NCBI RefSeq assembly: GCF_014486695.1
Contig: NZ_JACTAB010000005.1
Coordinates: forward strand, 113,526-177,525
Source of the DNA: Flavobacterium buctense
Lineage (GTDB): Bacteria > Bacteroidota > Bacteroidia > Flavobacteriales > Flavobacteriaceae
Direction: 5' to 3'
Length of the DNA: 64,000 bases
Part shown: piece by piece, positions 53,224 to 62,528 of the stretch
Layout of the letters: the number at the start of each line of letters is the position of its first letter
Position numbering within the stretch: the stretch's first letter is position 1
Position numbers and translations under genes: made by a program
Notes under the pieces: generated by a model
The model's database searches: none
Told to the model about the DNA's origin: nothing
What the model saw: the letters and a program-made list of their open reading frames with translations, nothing else

Positions 53224-54522
53224 TTATTTATCGGTAATTTTAGTATTATACTTTTCTAAAAAAAGCACCTTTTTCAACAAAAAATAATTAAACAAATATA
53301 AAAATATGTAATTAATTAGAATTCCGATAGATATACTACTTAATAAATCAACATCAAATACCCAGTGACATAAGATGGGGAAAAGGGCATACCCTAATAA
53401 TTCGAAAAAAAGAAATTGGTACGCCTCTTTATAAGCCTTCAAAGTATAAAGAATGTTGTGTGTGGTGCCGTAACTTGAAAAAATAAATGCCACCGACATT
53501 ATTTGGATGGATACTATTGAAGCAGTAAACTTAGGAAAAAAAGTTGCTATTATATAAGGCATAAAAGCAATAACCACTATGGAAAACGGTAGACATAGTA
53601 AGGGATAAAATAAAATCATTTTCTTCATGTAAGGCCACAACAAGGCCGCTTTTCCTTCCTTACCATACTTAAAACCCATTTGGGGTTGTATGAACTGATT
53701 AATTTGACTAGGCAATAAATTCATCATGCCTTTTAATGCCATAGCAGGGGAAAATAATCCAAGTTGAAATACACCACCGATACTAAGTATAATCCATTTA
53801 GGAAAACTTTGTGCCAACACTCTTAACTGATAAAACGACATTATAATCATGCCTCTTTTTAACAATTTCTGTAAAAAAGCTTTTGAAAAATCCGGTTTTA
53901 TATCCTTGTATGGTGAAAAAACAAAGAGCAAAATGGTATGCTGTACAACTACAATGATATTAAATAACAGTATGCCATAATAGTGGAATTTATAAACAAA
54001 ATAAGCTGAAAATAGTGTTAATATACTTTCAATACTATATATTTTAGTCAGCTTATCAAATGATTTTGACGTTCTAAAGGTAGAAATCATATGCAAGGTC
54101 AATGACGTACTTGCCGCAATAACACAAATAGTTCCAATACCCAGCGTAAGATCTAAGTTAGCTGTAAAAAAGAAAGAAAGAGCTGTGATAACAATACCAA
54201 CAAGGAGGAATAGAATTGAAATAAAATAAGAATACCATCTTGCGGAAGCTATATATTTCTTATAATCTTTATCGTTATTTCCCATTAATACGGGTAGCTC
54301 AATAGACAATCCATTTTGAATGCCCAATTGAAAAAAAGGAATATAGGCTAAAAAGATGGATACGGCATTCCACATACCAAGCTCATAAGGATTCAACCAT
54401 TTCATAATAACAATCCCAACTAACATTTTGGAAAAGCTATTAATGGTACTCGACAAACTATAGTAAGAACCGGTCTTAATTAAATCGTTTGATTGAAACT
54501 TATGGTAAATTTTCTTTAACAT
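53224..54522 (-). CDS. wzx: Wzx-like oligosaccharide flippase
   Basis: A 432-residue MATE/MVF-type membrane protein with about twelve to fourteen helices. The N-terminal GSYYSLSSTINSFSKMLVGIVI segment is typical of Wzx/RfbX and Oat-like flippases, as are the GMWNAVSIFLAYIPFFQLGIQNGL region and the conserved loop after it. It carries the finished lipid-linked repeat across the inner membrane. It directly abuts the putative sialyltransferase gene and precedes the Wzy-like gene. Confidence 0.9.
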   Translation of the reverse strand: MLKKIYHKFQSNDLIKTGSYYSLSSTINSFSKMLVGIVIMKWLNPYELGMWNAVSIFLAYIPFFQLGIQNGLSIELPVLMGNNDKDYKKYIASARWYSYFISILFLLVGIVITALSFFFTANLDLTLGIGTICVIAASTSLTLHMISTFRTSKSFDKLTKIYSIESILTLFSAYFVYKFHYYGILLFNIIVVVQHTILLFVFSPYKDIKPDFSKAFLQKLLKRGMIIMSFYQLRVLAQSFPKWIILSIGGVFQLGLFSPAMALKGMMNLLPSQINQFIQPQMGFKYGKEGKAALLWPYMKKMILFYPLLCLPFSIVVIAFMPYIIATFFPKFTASIVSIQIMSVAFIFSSYGTTHNILYTLKAYKEAYQFLFFELLGYALFPILCHWVFDVDLLSSISIGILINYIFLYLFNYFLLKKVLFLEKYNTKITDK

Positions 54523-55530
54523 TTAAAAAACAATTTCATTCATATTGTCAATATTAACAATATAATCTGTAGGGTTACCTATATCAACTTGGGTAAAAAT
54601 ATTACCAAATTGATAGAGTTTATAGGTGTAATAAAATTTGCAAGTTTCATTATAAACAAACATTGAGGTTGATGCTGCGCTCAAAATAATGGTGTTTTTC
54701 ATAGTCAGCACATACAATTCGGCCGGAATTATGTCTTTTATAATTACAATATTTTTATAATCATTATATAACTCAAGTTGACCCGGTTCTGAATTGGGAT
54801 GTGCTTTGTATATAATTTTTCTTTCGGGGTACTTTTGAATCAAATAATCAAAAATTTCTTTTTCGCGTTCCCAATAAATTCTTTTCCAAGCTTGACCTAA
54901 GTATAAAATAGATTCCACATCAAAATCAACCTTGAAATTGAATAGTTGATTACAAAATTTGATAGATTCCTCAGAGTAATAGGGCAATTGAATTAATTTT
55001 TTCTTGGTTCTGTTATTATATCTCTCAGGATAAGTTAACCACACTTCATCGACTTCTTTAGAAAATGCATATTTATAATTGTTGTGAAAACCAATTAATG
55101 CCATTTGCTTTCTCTTATACATTTCCTTATAATCATTGAGTGTATCTCTGAGAATACAATACAAAAGTCTTTTCTTTTTGTAGTGATGGTAAGGTTTAGT
55201 TCCGTCTTGCAATAACGAAATAATAATATCCGTTTTTGATAATTTGTTTAGTAGGAACAACGTTTCTGAACAGTTCTCTTGAAAAAAGAAAAAACGTTTA
55301 GGATTAAGCTCTTTTAAATGCTTGACAAAGTCAGTATTCCCAAATTTGTTTCGTTCTAGTTTTTTAAAATCTATAAAATCTTCATTGCTCTCTAAATCAT
55401 TATTAATCCTTCCTTTCAGGTAATAAATAATATTATTATAATCTTTATATTCACTGAAAATAGTATTCACAGCCATTAACACATGGTATTGTGTCCTAAC
55501 TAAAAACACATTCGTTTTCTTCATTTTCAT
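54523..55530 (-). CDS. Putative sialyltransferase-like (nonulosonate) transferase
   Basis: A 335-residue protein of no family I can name outright. It has the signature spacing of bacterial sialyltransferases: an acidic-Gly motif LLQDGT (Asp109-Gly110), a His-Pro motif YKAHPNS (His244-Pro245), and a Ser/Thr-rich block SAASTS at about 284-289. These mark GT52/GT38-like folds that use CMP-activated nonulosonates. It begins four bases after pseI, in the pseudaminic-acid-type operon. A transferase for the CMP-nonulosonate made by that pathway is a reasonable but unproven assignment. A second in-frame ATG lies two codons downstream. Confidence 0.6.
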   Translation of the reverse strand: MKMKKTNVFLVRTQYHVLMAVNTIFSEYKDYNNIIYYLKGRINNDLESNEDFIDFKKLERNKFGNTDFVKHLKELNPKRFFFFQENCSETLFLLNKLSKTDIIISLLQDGTKPYHHYKKKRLLYCILRDTLNDYKEMYKRKQMALIGFHNNYKYAFSKEVDEVWLTYPERYNNRTKKKLIQLPYYSEESIKFCNQLFNFKVDFDVESILYLGQAWKRIYWEREKEIFDYLIQKYPERKIIYKAHPNSEPGQLELYNDYKNIVIIKDIIPAELYVLTMKNTIILSAASTSMFVYNETCKFYYTYKLYQFGNIFTQVDIGNPTDYIVNIDNMNEIVF

Positions 55531-55534
55531 ATAC

Positions 55535-56602
55535 CTAATTTAATTCCTGTTCTAAAGTTGCATCCATTTCCAAAAAATCCAAACGCATTCTGGTCCCTTT
55601 TTCTACCTCTTGACTGCTCTTTTTTCCAATAATTTGATTATAATATTTTGGATGCAAACCGAAGCCCGGTCTGATACTTTTAACATGCTCTTCAGTGATT
55701 ACTTCTCCTTTTTTCAGGTCTTTAACAACATACAAGGAGCGCGAAAAATCTTTGCCTTTGGCTTGTTTATCCGTTAATTGATAATCAACAACACCGATGG
55801 CTTTTTCTGCTTCTCTTACAGCTTTTACCATATCGGTAAATTCTTGTTCATTCATCGAAAAGGAGGCATCCGGTCCTCCGATAGATCGGTCTAAAATAAA
55901 ATGCTTTTCGATGATTTTGGCACCAAAACAAGTAGCCACTAACGGAACAGTAGCTCCCATGGTATGGTCAGACAAACCGGTAATTACGCCAAAACGTTCT
56001 GCAAAATCTTTAACCATAACCATATTGGCCTCTTCAATCGGCGCAGGATAACTTGAGGTACATTTCAATAAAGCAATATCGGTATTACCCATTCTTCTGC
56101 AAGCGGCTAAAGCCAATTCAATATCTTCTATTGTAGCAATTCCGGTAGACATGATTATGGGTTTTCCTTTGCTGGCGGTATATTCAATCAAAGGGATATC
56201 AGTAATCTCAAAGGAGGCTATTTTATAAGCCGGAGCATTTAATGATTCTAACAAGTCAACGGCTGTTTTGTCAAATGGGGAAGAAAAACAAATCAAGCCG
56301 TTTTTTTCTGCTTCTTCAAATAAGGCCTGGTGCCATTCCCAGGGAGTATAGGCTTCTTGGTATAATTCATATAAATTTTTGCCATCCCAAATAGTCCCTT
56401 TGATTAAAAAATCATCTTTTTTGGAATCAATAGTAATAGTATCCGCAGTATAGGTTTGTAATTTTATACAATCTGCGCCGGCTCTTTTGGCGGCACGAAC
56501 TGTTTCTAAAGCGGTTTCTAAACTACCGTTATGGTTGGCAGAAAGTTCTGCAATTATAAAAACCTGTGACTCTTTATTTATAGTGAAGTTCTTAATCTTC
56601 AT
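55535..56602 (-). CDS. pseI: Pseudaminic acid synthase
   Basis: A 355-residue NeuB-superfamily enzyme that condenses a 2,4-diamino-hexose derivative with phosphoenolpyruvate. It has the PseI-type opening FIIAELSANHNGS, FSSPFDKTAVDLL, the metal-site histidines in GLSDHT and EKHFIL, and GGPDASFSM; a SAF domain occupies about residues 285-345 (RSLYVVKDLKKGE). The ELSANHN motif separates it from the NeuB at 10606-11613. It overlaps the GNAT gene by 4 bases. It should form the nine-carbon sugar that the SpsF-type enzyme activates. Confidence 0.93.
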   Translation of the reverse strand: MKIKNFTINKESQVFIIAELSANHNGSLETALETVRAAKRAGADCIKLQTYTADTITIDSKKDDFLIKGTIWDGKNLYELYQEAYTPWEWHQALFEEAEKNGLICFSSPFDKTAVDLLESLNAPAYKIASFEITDIPLIEYTASKGKPIIMSTGIATIEDIELALAACRRMGNTDIALLKCTSSYPAPIEEANMVMVKDFAERFGVITGLSDHTMGATVPLVATCFGAKIIEKHFILDRSIGGPDASFSMNEQEFTDMVKAVREAEKAIGVVDYQLTDKQAKGKDFSRSLYVVKDLKKGEVITEEHVKSIRPGFGLHPKYYNQIIGKKSSQEVEKGTRMRLDFLEMDATLEQELN

Positions 56603-57588
56603 AATTTGAATTTTAGGGTATTTTCATTTAAAAACTCCTCCTTAAAAAATAAATCTCTAAAGATTTTTAAAGAGGCCTTATTTTCATTCTCAACAATTCC
56701 TACGATAGAATAAGCTTGCGAATCCAATCTAAAATGCGCAATTCCTTCTTCTACTATTTTTTTTCCAAAACCTTTTCCATGAAACTTCGGATCAATCAAA
56801 TAACTGATAACCGCTTCCTCTGCAACTTGGTCAAAACGAATAGATCCGATCGGCTGACCATCAATCATAGCAATGTAATAATAGACTTTTGAGTCGTTAA
56901 TTTTAGTATTAAACCATACCGTATGACTGTCAAATTCAATTTTATTTTTAGTTAAGGCATATTGCCTAACCACTGCATTGGATGCCCATTCAAAAGTTAT
57001 ATTGACATCTGAACTAATAGCTCTTCTGAGCACCATTTTGTTTTTATATTGGGCATGAATTACCACATTTTTAAATTTGTTTTCAAAAAAACAATGGTCT
57101 TTCAGTACGGCTTCTTTTTGAAAACCGGACGATTCAAGTGCTTTATACAAGTGTGGTCTCAAATCAAAAGCATAAGTATATAGTTTATGCAAATTCAAAT
57201 CTTGAAAAGCAACTTGATTGATTAAACCTAAATAAGCGCACCAAATCTCATGAAACCGCAAACTTTCCAAAGCAGTATTCATTATAAAAGATATCTCAGC
57301 ATTTTTATCCACCCAATTGATATGAACTAAACCACCATAACCTATACAAAGGTCGTTTTCTAAAAAGGAAAACAGTATTTGATTGGGTTGCTCTTGGTCA
57401 AATAATTTTGAAACTACGTTGTTAAAATAATGATCTTGGTCTTCAATGGTTAATGGCTTTTGCTGGCGCAAATGATAAATTTGCTCATTTCGCCATTTCA
57501 TAATGGCAATTCTATCCTCAAAACGGATAGGAACTATGGCAAAATTACCAACGGAAAACACTTGCTTATGCAATACTTTGTATTTCAT
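56599..57588 (-). CDS. Tandem GNAT-domain acetyltransferase (PseH-like)
   Basis: A 329-residue protein made of two GNAT domains. The first (about 10-175) resembles RimL/PseH-type enzymes (MKWRNEQIYHLR, IGYGGLVHI, LNLHKLYTYAFD). The second (about 185-329) has VISYLIDPKFHGKGFGKKIVEEG, the acetyl-CoA-binding motif A with its GKGFG loop. In known Pse pathways PseH acetylates the 4-amino group of the UDP sugar; one domain may do that and the other act at a further amino group. The PseG hydrolase that is sometimes fused to such domains is not present. Confidence 0.85.
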   Translation of the reverse strand: MKYKVLHKQVFSVGNFAIVPIRFEDRIAIMKWRNEQIYHLRQQKPLTIEDQDHYFNNVVSKLFDQEQPNQILFSFLENDLCIGYGGLVHINWVDKNAEISFIMNTALESLRFHEIWCAYLGLINQVAFQDLNLHKLYTYAFDLRPHLYKALESSGFQKEAVLKDHCFFENKFKNVVIHAQYKNKMVLRRAISSDVNITFEWASNAVVRQYALTKNKIEFDSHTVWFNTKINDSKVYYYIAMIDGQPIGSIRFDQVAEEAVISYLIDPKFHGKGFGKKIVEEGIAHFRLDSQAYSIVGIVENENKASLKIFRDLFFKEEFLNENTLKFKL

Positions 57589-57592
57589 AGGG

Positions 57593-58906
57593 CTAATTTA
57601 ATCTCTTGAAACCCGAATGACAAATGGGTCCTTCTAACAAAGAATTTAGGTCTAAAGTTCCATTTTCATGTTCTTTTATTTTTTTATAAACCGTATCTAA
57701 TTCCGTAAAATATTGGTCAAAATCAGCGTCTTCATGCGCAATGGATGCATAAAAATTAGTACTGGCCAAAAATCCTTTTTTCAACATTTCCTGAGTGATA
57801 AAAGTTTTGAACAATAAAGCATTATCACTATTAAAAGCATAAGTAGTTAATGATGGAATTCCCGATACCGTTATGGATAGGTTATTAGACTTAGCTAACT
57901 CTTGCCATCCTTCCTGCATTTGCTTTCCTTTTTCCGTAATAATTTCCCATGACTTAATGCGTTCCATTACCTCAAGCGTCTTTAAAGCCGCTGTCGGACC
58001 GATACGTTCGGTCCAAAAAGTACTACTGATAAAAGTCTTCTGAGCAGCTTCCATCACAGATTTTTTTCCAACCACTGCGGTCAAAGCATATCCGTTTCCG
58101 ATTGTTTTTCCATACATAGCCATATCCGGTTCAACACCATATTTTTTATAAATACCGCCAAAGGTTTCTCTAAATCCCGAGGTACATTCATCAAAGATAA
58201 GGACGATATTATTTTGGGTCGCTAAATCTCTGACTTTCTGTAAAAAATTATCTTCCGGGCCAAAATTTCTAACCACTTCCATTTTGATTACTCCGATATC
58301 TTGAGTAGCAACAATGGTTTCTAATTCTTTAATGTTATTGTAATGAAAAGGAAAAACAGAATCTTTTAAATTCTTGGGAACACCTGCAGGCTCTAAACCG
58401 GGCAATAAATGACCGGAAAGTCCATCGCCACTGTTATGATTAGTAGATAAATACCAATCATGCCAACCGTGATAACCACAAATGGCTACTTTATCTTTTC
58501 CGGAAGCCGCTCGGGCAATTCTAATGGCTATGGCATTGGCTTCACCTCCACTTCGGGCAAAACGAACCATGTCTGCCCACGGGTTAATTTCAATAAGTTT
58601 TTCCGCCAAATAAACTTCCTCAGGACAATTTAAGGTACTCATATTACCATTAAGCACCGTTTTCATAACGGCTTCATCCACTTCATCATGTCCGTAACCT
58701 AAGGTATTGGTACCTATTCCCATGATTGACATATCTGTAAATTGGTTTCCATCCAAATCCCAAACTTTATTTCCCTTTGATTTCGAGAAATAACTAGGCC
58801 AATTGTCCGGCAAAAACATTTCCGGTCTTTTGGACAATAGCATCGTACCACCTGGAATTAGTGTTTTTGCTTTTTCATATAATTTTTGTCCGGTTCTGTT
58901 ACTCAT
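57593..58906 (-). CDS. Class III aminotransferase (glutamate-1-semialdehyde aminotransferase-like)
   Basis: A 437-residue PLP enzyme of aminotransferase class III. Key segments are FARSGGEANAIAIRIARAA, GYHGWHDW, LIFDECTSGFR with the PLP-binding Asp, and MYGKTIGNGY with the Schiff-base Lys at about 266. It looks like HemL but lies far from haem genes, between the SpsF-type gene (8-base overlap) and the GNAT gene. It probably aminates a sugar or works as an aminomutase in the nonulosonate route. Such a gene is not part of the standard six-step Pse pathway. Confidence 0.88.
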   Translation of the reverse strand: MSNRTGQKLYEKAKTLIPGGTMLLSKRPEMFLPDNWPSYFSKSKGNKVWDLDGNQFTDMSIMGIGTNTLGYGHDEVDEAVMKTVLNGNMSTLNCPEEVYLAEKLIEINPWADMVRFARSGGEANAIAIRIARAASGKDKVAICGYHGWHDWYLSTNHNSGDGLSGHLLPGLEPAGVPKNLKDSVFPFHYNNIKELETIVATQDIGVIKMEVVRNFGPEDNFLQKVRDLATQNNIVLIFDECTSGFRETFGGIYKKYGVEPDMAMYGKTIGNGYALTAVVGKKSVMEAAQKTFISSTFWTERIGPTAALKTLEVMERIKSWEIITEKGKQMQEGWQELAKSNNLSITVSGIPSLTTYAFNSDNALLFKTFITQEMLKKGFLASTNFYASIAHEDADFDQYFTELDTVYKKIKEHENGTLDLNSLLEGPICHSGFKRLN

Positions 58907-59663
58907 TAGTCTCTTTATTTAATGATTTTAAATAGCCTTCGTTTCTGATAATCTTTTGATTCTCTAGTATTTCCTGATGGTCTAAAATGTAATGGGTATA
59001 AGACTTCCAATCTTGGTCAGTGCCTAATTTTTGTATTAAGACCGCTACCGTTTCTAAATCTGAGGGTTCATCAACGGTCATTCTCACATGATTAAAATTT
59101 TCAGGAGCATTATAATTCATGGCTTTGAACATATTGCCCTTATTGAAATCCGTATTTTTTCGAATATAAGGCGTAACATGTTCTCTATCGGATAATAATG
59201 TGGCTTCTTCCCATGCTTTTTGCAAAGCTTTAAAAGTAAAAACCTCTACATCTTGTCCGTCGGGGAAATTTTCAATCAATATGTTGGCGCCGTAATCCAA
59301 TTTATTGTCTTGTACCATGCTAATAACTTTGTCTATTAGTTGGGGATCAATCAAAGGACAATCAGAAGTAACCCGGACAACATAATCCGGATTATGATTC
59401 ACCACTGACTGATAAAACCTATCCAAAACATCTTCAGTCGAACCTTGAAAAGCTTCTATTCCGGCATTATTGGCTATAGAAATTATTTGATCCGATTTGT
59501 TCTCATGAGTAGTAGCCACTAGTATTTGACTGGCTAATTTTGATTTTTTCAACCTTTCGAGATGCACACCAAGTAAAGTAGAGTCTCCTAAAGTCTGAAG
59601 TACTTTTTCAGGAAATCTGCTACTGCCGATTCTGGCTTGAGTTACAATTATTGTTTTGTTCAT
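58899..59663 (-). CDS. SpsF-type cytidylyltransferase (putative CMP-nonulosonate synthetase)
   Basis: A protein of 254 residues with the nucleotidyltransferase motif TQARIGSSRFPEKV near the N-terminus, VRVTSDCPLIDP and SDREHVTPYIRKN. These match the SpsF/PseF-like group that attaches CMP to nonulosonates. The start used here is the ATG at 59663, which overlaps the upstream stop as TAATG and gives the family's short N-terminus; an ATG two codons earlier (59669) is also possible. It overlaps the class III aminotransferase gene by 8 bases. This is the second cytidylyltransferase of the window, besides neuA. Confidence 0.87.
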   Translation of the reverse strand: MNKTIIVTQARIGSSRFPEKVLQTLGDSTLLGVHLERLKKSKLASQILVATTHENKSDQIISIANNAGIEAFQGSTEDVLDRFYQSVVNHNPDYVVRVTSDCPLIDPQLIDKVISMVQDNKLDYGANILIENFPDGQDVEVFTFKALQKAWEEATLLSDREHVTPYIRKNTDFNKGNMFKAMNYNAPENFNHVRMTVDEPSDLETVAVLIQKLGTDQDWKSYTHYILDHQEILENQKIIRNEGYLKSLNKETNE

Positions 59664-60526
59664 TACCATTTTGAAGGATTTAACAACGCTAAATTTGTTA
59701 CATCAATTAAGTCGATTTGACTAAAAATTTCATTATCAATGGCTTCTTCTGCCCATTGGATATTCTTTTCAAGTTGAGCAACAGTATCAACTCCAATTAA
59801 CACTTTGTCAATATAATTTTTACTGAGTGCATACTGCAAAGCTAAATGTCCCATTTCGATTTTATGGTCAACAGCTATTTGCTTTAGCTTATTTAAAAAA
59901 GGCTTTACACCTATTAACTTTTCGGGTATTTTATCTTCATTTAAAAAAAATAATCCTTGTAAAAAACAAGAACGGGTGTGAATCTCTTTTTTTTGTTTCC
60001 TTAGTTTTTCAATTACAACACTTCTTTTCAAATGATTATCTAATAGATTAAAAGGAAGCTGTACAACGCTTACCAATTCATCAGTAATCAAAGCTTCCAT
60101 TTCCACATTAGTATAAACTGAAACCCCTATTCTTTTAAAATAACGAGGAAATCCGATGGCATAAATTTCTTTTAAATCTGTTTTATTAGTAAGATAAGAC
60201 TCAAAGGAATGAAACATAATTGTGTCAATCTGTTCAAGCTTCATCGAATGAATACTATTCATCAAAGACGGCAACCATGGTACTGTGGCATCTTTGCTAA
60301 ATTTAGTATTTATCACAAACTTTTGATTAGTGTTTAATGCATGAAAATCACCAATCCTATTTTCCGCTAGTCCATAAGCTGCGGCAGTATCTAGCGTTCT
60401 GATTCCTGAATTAAAAGCACTAGCTAAAATAGCATTTACCTCATTTCCAGAGGGCATGCCTTTTTCATTATTGATCCCATAATCAATTCCAAATTGTACG
60501 GTTCCCAATATTAACTTCTCTTTCAT
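59663..60526 (-). CDS. Aldo/keto reductase-family protein
   Basis: A 287-residue TIM-barrel oxidoreductase. The catalytic tetrad is visible as LDTAAAYG (Asp and Tyr), INTKF (Lys) and IMFHSF (His). AKR proteins of this type turn up in nonulosonate clusters with SpsF and class III aminotransferases; they may reduce or oxidise a sugar intermediate with NADPH. It follows the acetyltransferase gene by 11 bases. The precise step is not known. Confidence 0.87.
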   Translation of the reverse strand: MKEKLILGTVQFGIDYGINNEKGMPSGNEVNAILASAFNSGIRTLDTAAAYGLAENRIGDFHALNTNQKFVINTKFSKDATVPWLPSLMNSIHSMKLEQIDTIMFHSFESYLTNKTDLKEIYAIGFPRYFKRIGVSVYTNVEMEALITDELVSVVQLPFNLLDNHLKRSVVIEKLRKQKKEIHTRSCFLQGLFFLNEDKIPEKLIGVKPFLNKLKQIAVDHKIEMGHLALQYALSKNYIDKVLIGVDTVAQLEKNIQWAEEAIDNEIFSQIDLIDVTNLALLNPSKW

Positions 60527-60537
60527 GAAAAATCAAT

Positions 60538-61344
60538 TTAGGGATTTACAATTTTATTTAAAATGGATTCAGCTTCCACTTTATCAAATTCCCACCATTG
60601 GCTTTCTAACAAAGCTTCCCTTTGAGAAGAAGTAAGTCTTTCCGAAAGAATTTTAGCCGGTGTACCTGCCACAACGGTAAACGGAGGCACGTCTCTAGTC
60701 ACAACCGATTTACTTCCGACAACTGCGCCAATGCCTATCTCAATGCCCGACATGATGGTAACCCCTTCTCCTATATAAACATCGTGGCCTATCTTTAAAA
60801 CATTTGTCTTTTTAAAATCTATGGTTTTGTCTTTGGAACAATCCAAACTTTCCTTGGTTTTTCCAAATTGATAGTCAAAAGGATAAGTAGTTAACCTACT
60901 CACATCATGTCCGATGAGTCCAAGTCTGCAATCGGCACCAATATGACAATAATTACCAATCTCAACATTATATAAAACGGTGCTGGGCTTAAAATAAGAA
61001 TATTTCCCAATACTAGCCATGCCTACTCTTCTCGATTGATCACTATAATAAACTTCTGAATAATATCGTTTAATCTTCTCAGGAGCGACATTCAAGGAAA
61101 TTAATTGCTCTTTAACCCTTTCAAAAGCGATTATACCTACTACAATCAAATCAAAAAGTGAAAGTTTGGCCTCGTAAGGGCTCAAAACGCTAACACCTTC
61201 ATAAGTGGAGCCACTCAATCTACTATCATTATCCAGAAAAACAAAAGTCACCTCTTGATTGTTGATTAATGCAGAAGAATATAAGCTTCGGTATACTTCC
61301 AATCCTTCTCTACAGGCTCCAAAAACAGCTATGTTTTTCATCAT
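60538..61344 (-). CDS. Hexapeptide-repeat acetyltransferase with N-terminal Rossmann-like domain
   Basis: A 268-residue protein. The first 90 residues look like a nucleotide-binding domain (NIAVFGACREGLEVYRSL). The rest is a left-handed beta-helix of the CatB/xenobiotic acetyltransferase type, with IGNYCHIGADCRLGLIGHDV, HDVYIGEGVTIM and VVAGTPAKILSERL. It lies two bases after pseC. It could be the enzyme that acetylates the new 4-amino sugar, in place of or beside the GNAT protein. Two ATGs occur in a row at the start. Confidence 0.85.
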   Translation of the reverse strand: MMKNIAVFGACREGLEVYRSLYSSALINNQEVTFVFLDNDSRLSGSTYEGVSVLSPYEAKLSLFDLIVVGIIAFERVKEQLISLNVAPEKIKRYYSEVYYSDQSRRVGMASIGKYSYFKPSTVLYNVEIGNYCHIGADCRLGLIGHDVSRLTTYPFDYQFGKTKESLDCSKDKTIDFKKTNVLKIGHDVYIGEGVTIMSGIEIGIGAVVGSKSVVTRDVPPFTVVAGTPAKILSERLTSSQREALLESQWWEFDKVEAESILNKIVNP

Positions 61345-61346
61345 TC

Positions 61347-62528
61347 TTAATTATAAAAGCCAACAACTTTATCAATTACAAACTGTTGTTCTTCCTCTGT
61401 TAACGTTGGGTACATCGGTAAACTAATACAGTGTTTATAATAGTTTTCCGCTTTAGGCATATCATCCTCTTTCCAGCCCATTTGTCTATAATAAGGCATT
61501 AAATGACAAGGAATATAATGTATTTGCGCAAAAATATTTTGAGTTCTCAAGAAGTTATAAAGCCCTAATCTATTCTCCACTTCTATAATATACAAATGAT
61601 AAGCATGCCCTTCAACTACTCCGGATTGACCTTTAATAAATGATTTTCCTTTGAAGGCTTCTTCATATTTTTGGGCAATGGTTCTTCTTCTGGCAATCCC
61701 TTCTTCTGCTCTTTTTAATTGACTTAAACCTAAGGCAGCTTGAAAATCGGTTAGTCTGTAATTAAAGCCCAACTCTTGCATTTCCATATACCAACCCGGA
61801 TAATTAGTATCTCCACCTGCGAACTCGATTGTGTTAGTATATAAATGGTCCGATTTTACTATGCCATGCGTTCTGAGCATCAACAATTTTTTATATAACT
61901 TTTCATCATTAGTGGTAACCATACCGCCTTCTCCTGAAGCTATGTGCTTAACCGGATGAAAAGAAAAAATCGCCAAGTCGGCAAAATTTCCGTTGCCACA
62001 GTTTTGATGATTTCCATTACTATCGATAAAAAAACCTCCTGGAGAATGACAAGAATCTTCAACTATCCAAAGATTATATTTCTCTGCTAAGGCTTTAAAT
62101 TTTTCCAAATTGACGGCTCTTCCGGCAAAATCAACCGGAATAATACCATGATAAGTACCTAATGGAGAACCTTCTAGTAATTTTTCAACCGAATGATAAT
62201 CTAACAAATAGGTTTCCGGGTCAATATCGGCAAAAACTACTTCGCCACCACAGTAACGAACACAATTGGCAGAAGCAGCAAAAGTGATGGGAGTGGTGAT
62301 TACTTTTTGACCGGGTTTAACCTCTAAAGCCAGCGTACACAAATGAAGCGCAGCAGTTCCATTAGCAACAGCCACGGCATACTTACTACCAATGTATTGG
62401 GCAAAAGCCTCTTCAAAAGAGGCAATCATTGGTCCTTGTGTAAGATAGTCAGATTGTAATGTGGCAACCACCGTAGCTAAATCTTCGGCAGTAATATTTT
62501 GTCTTCCGTATGGGATTGCTTTTCTCAT
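61347..62528 (-). CDS. pseC: UDP-4-amino-4,6-dideoxy-N-acetyl-beta-L-altrosamine transaminase
   Basis: A 393-residue DegT-family PLP enzyme. KAIPYGRQNITAEDL at the N-terminus, the PLP-lysine block SFHPVKHIASGEGG (Lys about 193) and FNYRLTDFQAALGLSQL are specific features of PseC-type proteins. It uses glutamate to aminate the 4-keto sugar made by PseB. The ATG overlaps the pseB stop by 4 bases, the typical pseB-pseC coupling. Confidence 0.94.
   Translation of the reverse strand: MRKAIPYGRQNITAEDLATVVATLQSDYLTQGPMIASFEEAFAQYIGSKYAVAVANGTAALHLCTLALEVKPGQKVITTPITFAASANCVRYCGGEVVFADIDPETYLLDYHSVEKLLEGSPLGTYHGIIPVDFAGRAVNLEKFKALAEKYNLWIVEDSCHSPGGFFIDSNGNHQNCGNGNFADLAIFSFHPVKHIASGEGGMVTTNDEKLYKKLLMLRTHGIVKSDHLYTNTIEFAGGDTNYPGWYMEMQELGFNYRLTDFQAALGLSQLKRAEEGIARRRTIAQKYEEAFKGKSFIKGQSGVVEGHAYHLYIIEVENRLGLYNFLRTQNIFAQIHYIPCHLMPYYRQMGWKEDDMPKAENYYKHCISLPMYPTLTEEEQQFVIDKVVGFYN

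Noticed and set aside
56599..57588. PseG-GNAT fusion
   Set aside because: Both halves look like GNAT domains; no GT-B-like hydrolase domain is visible.
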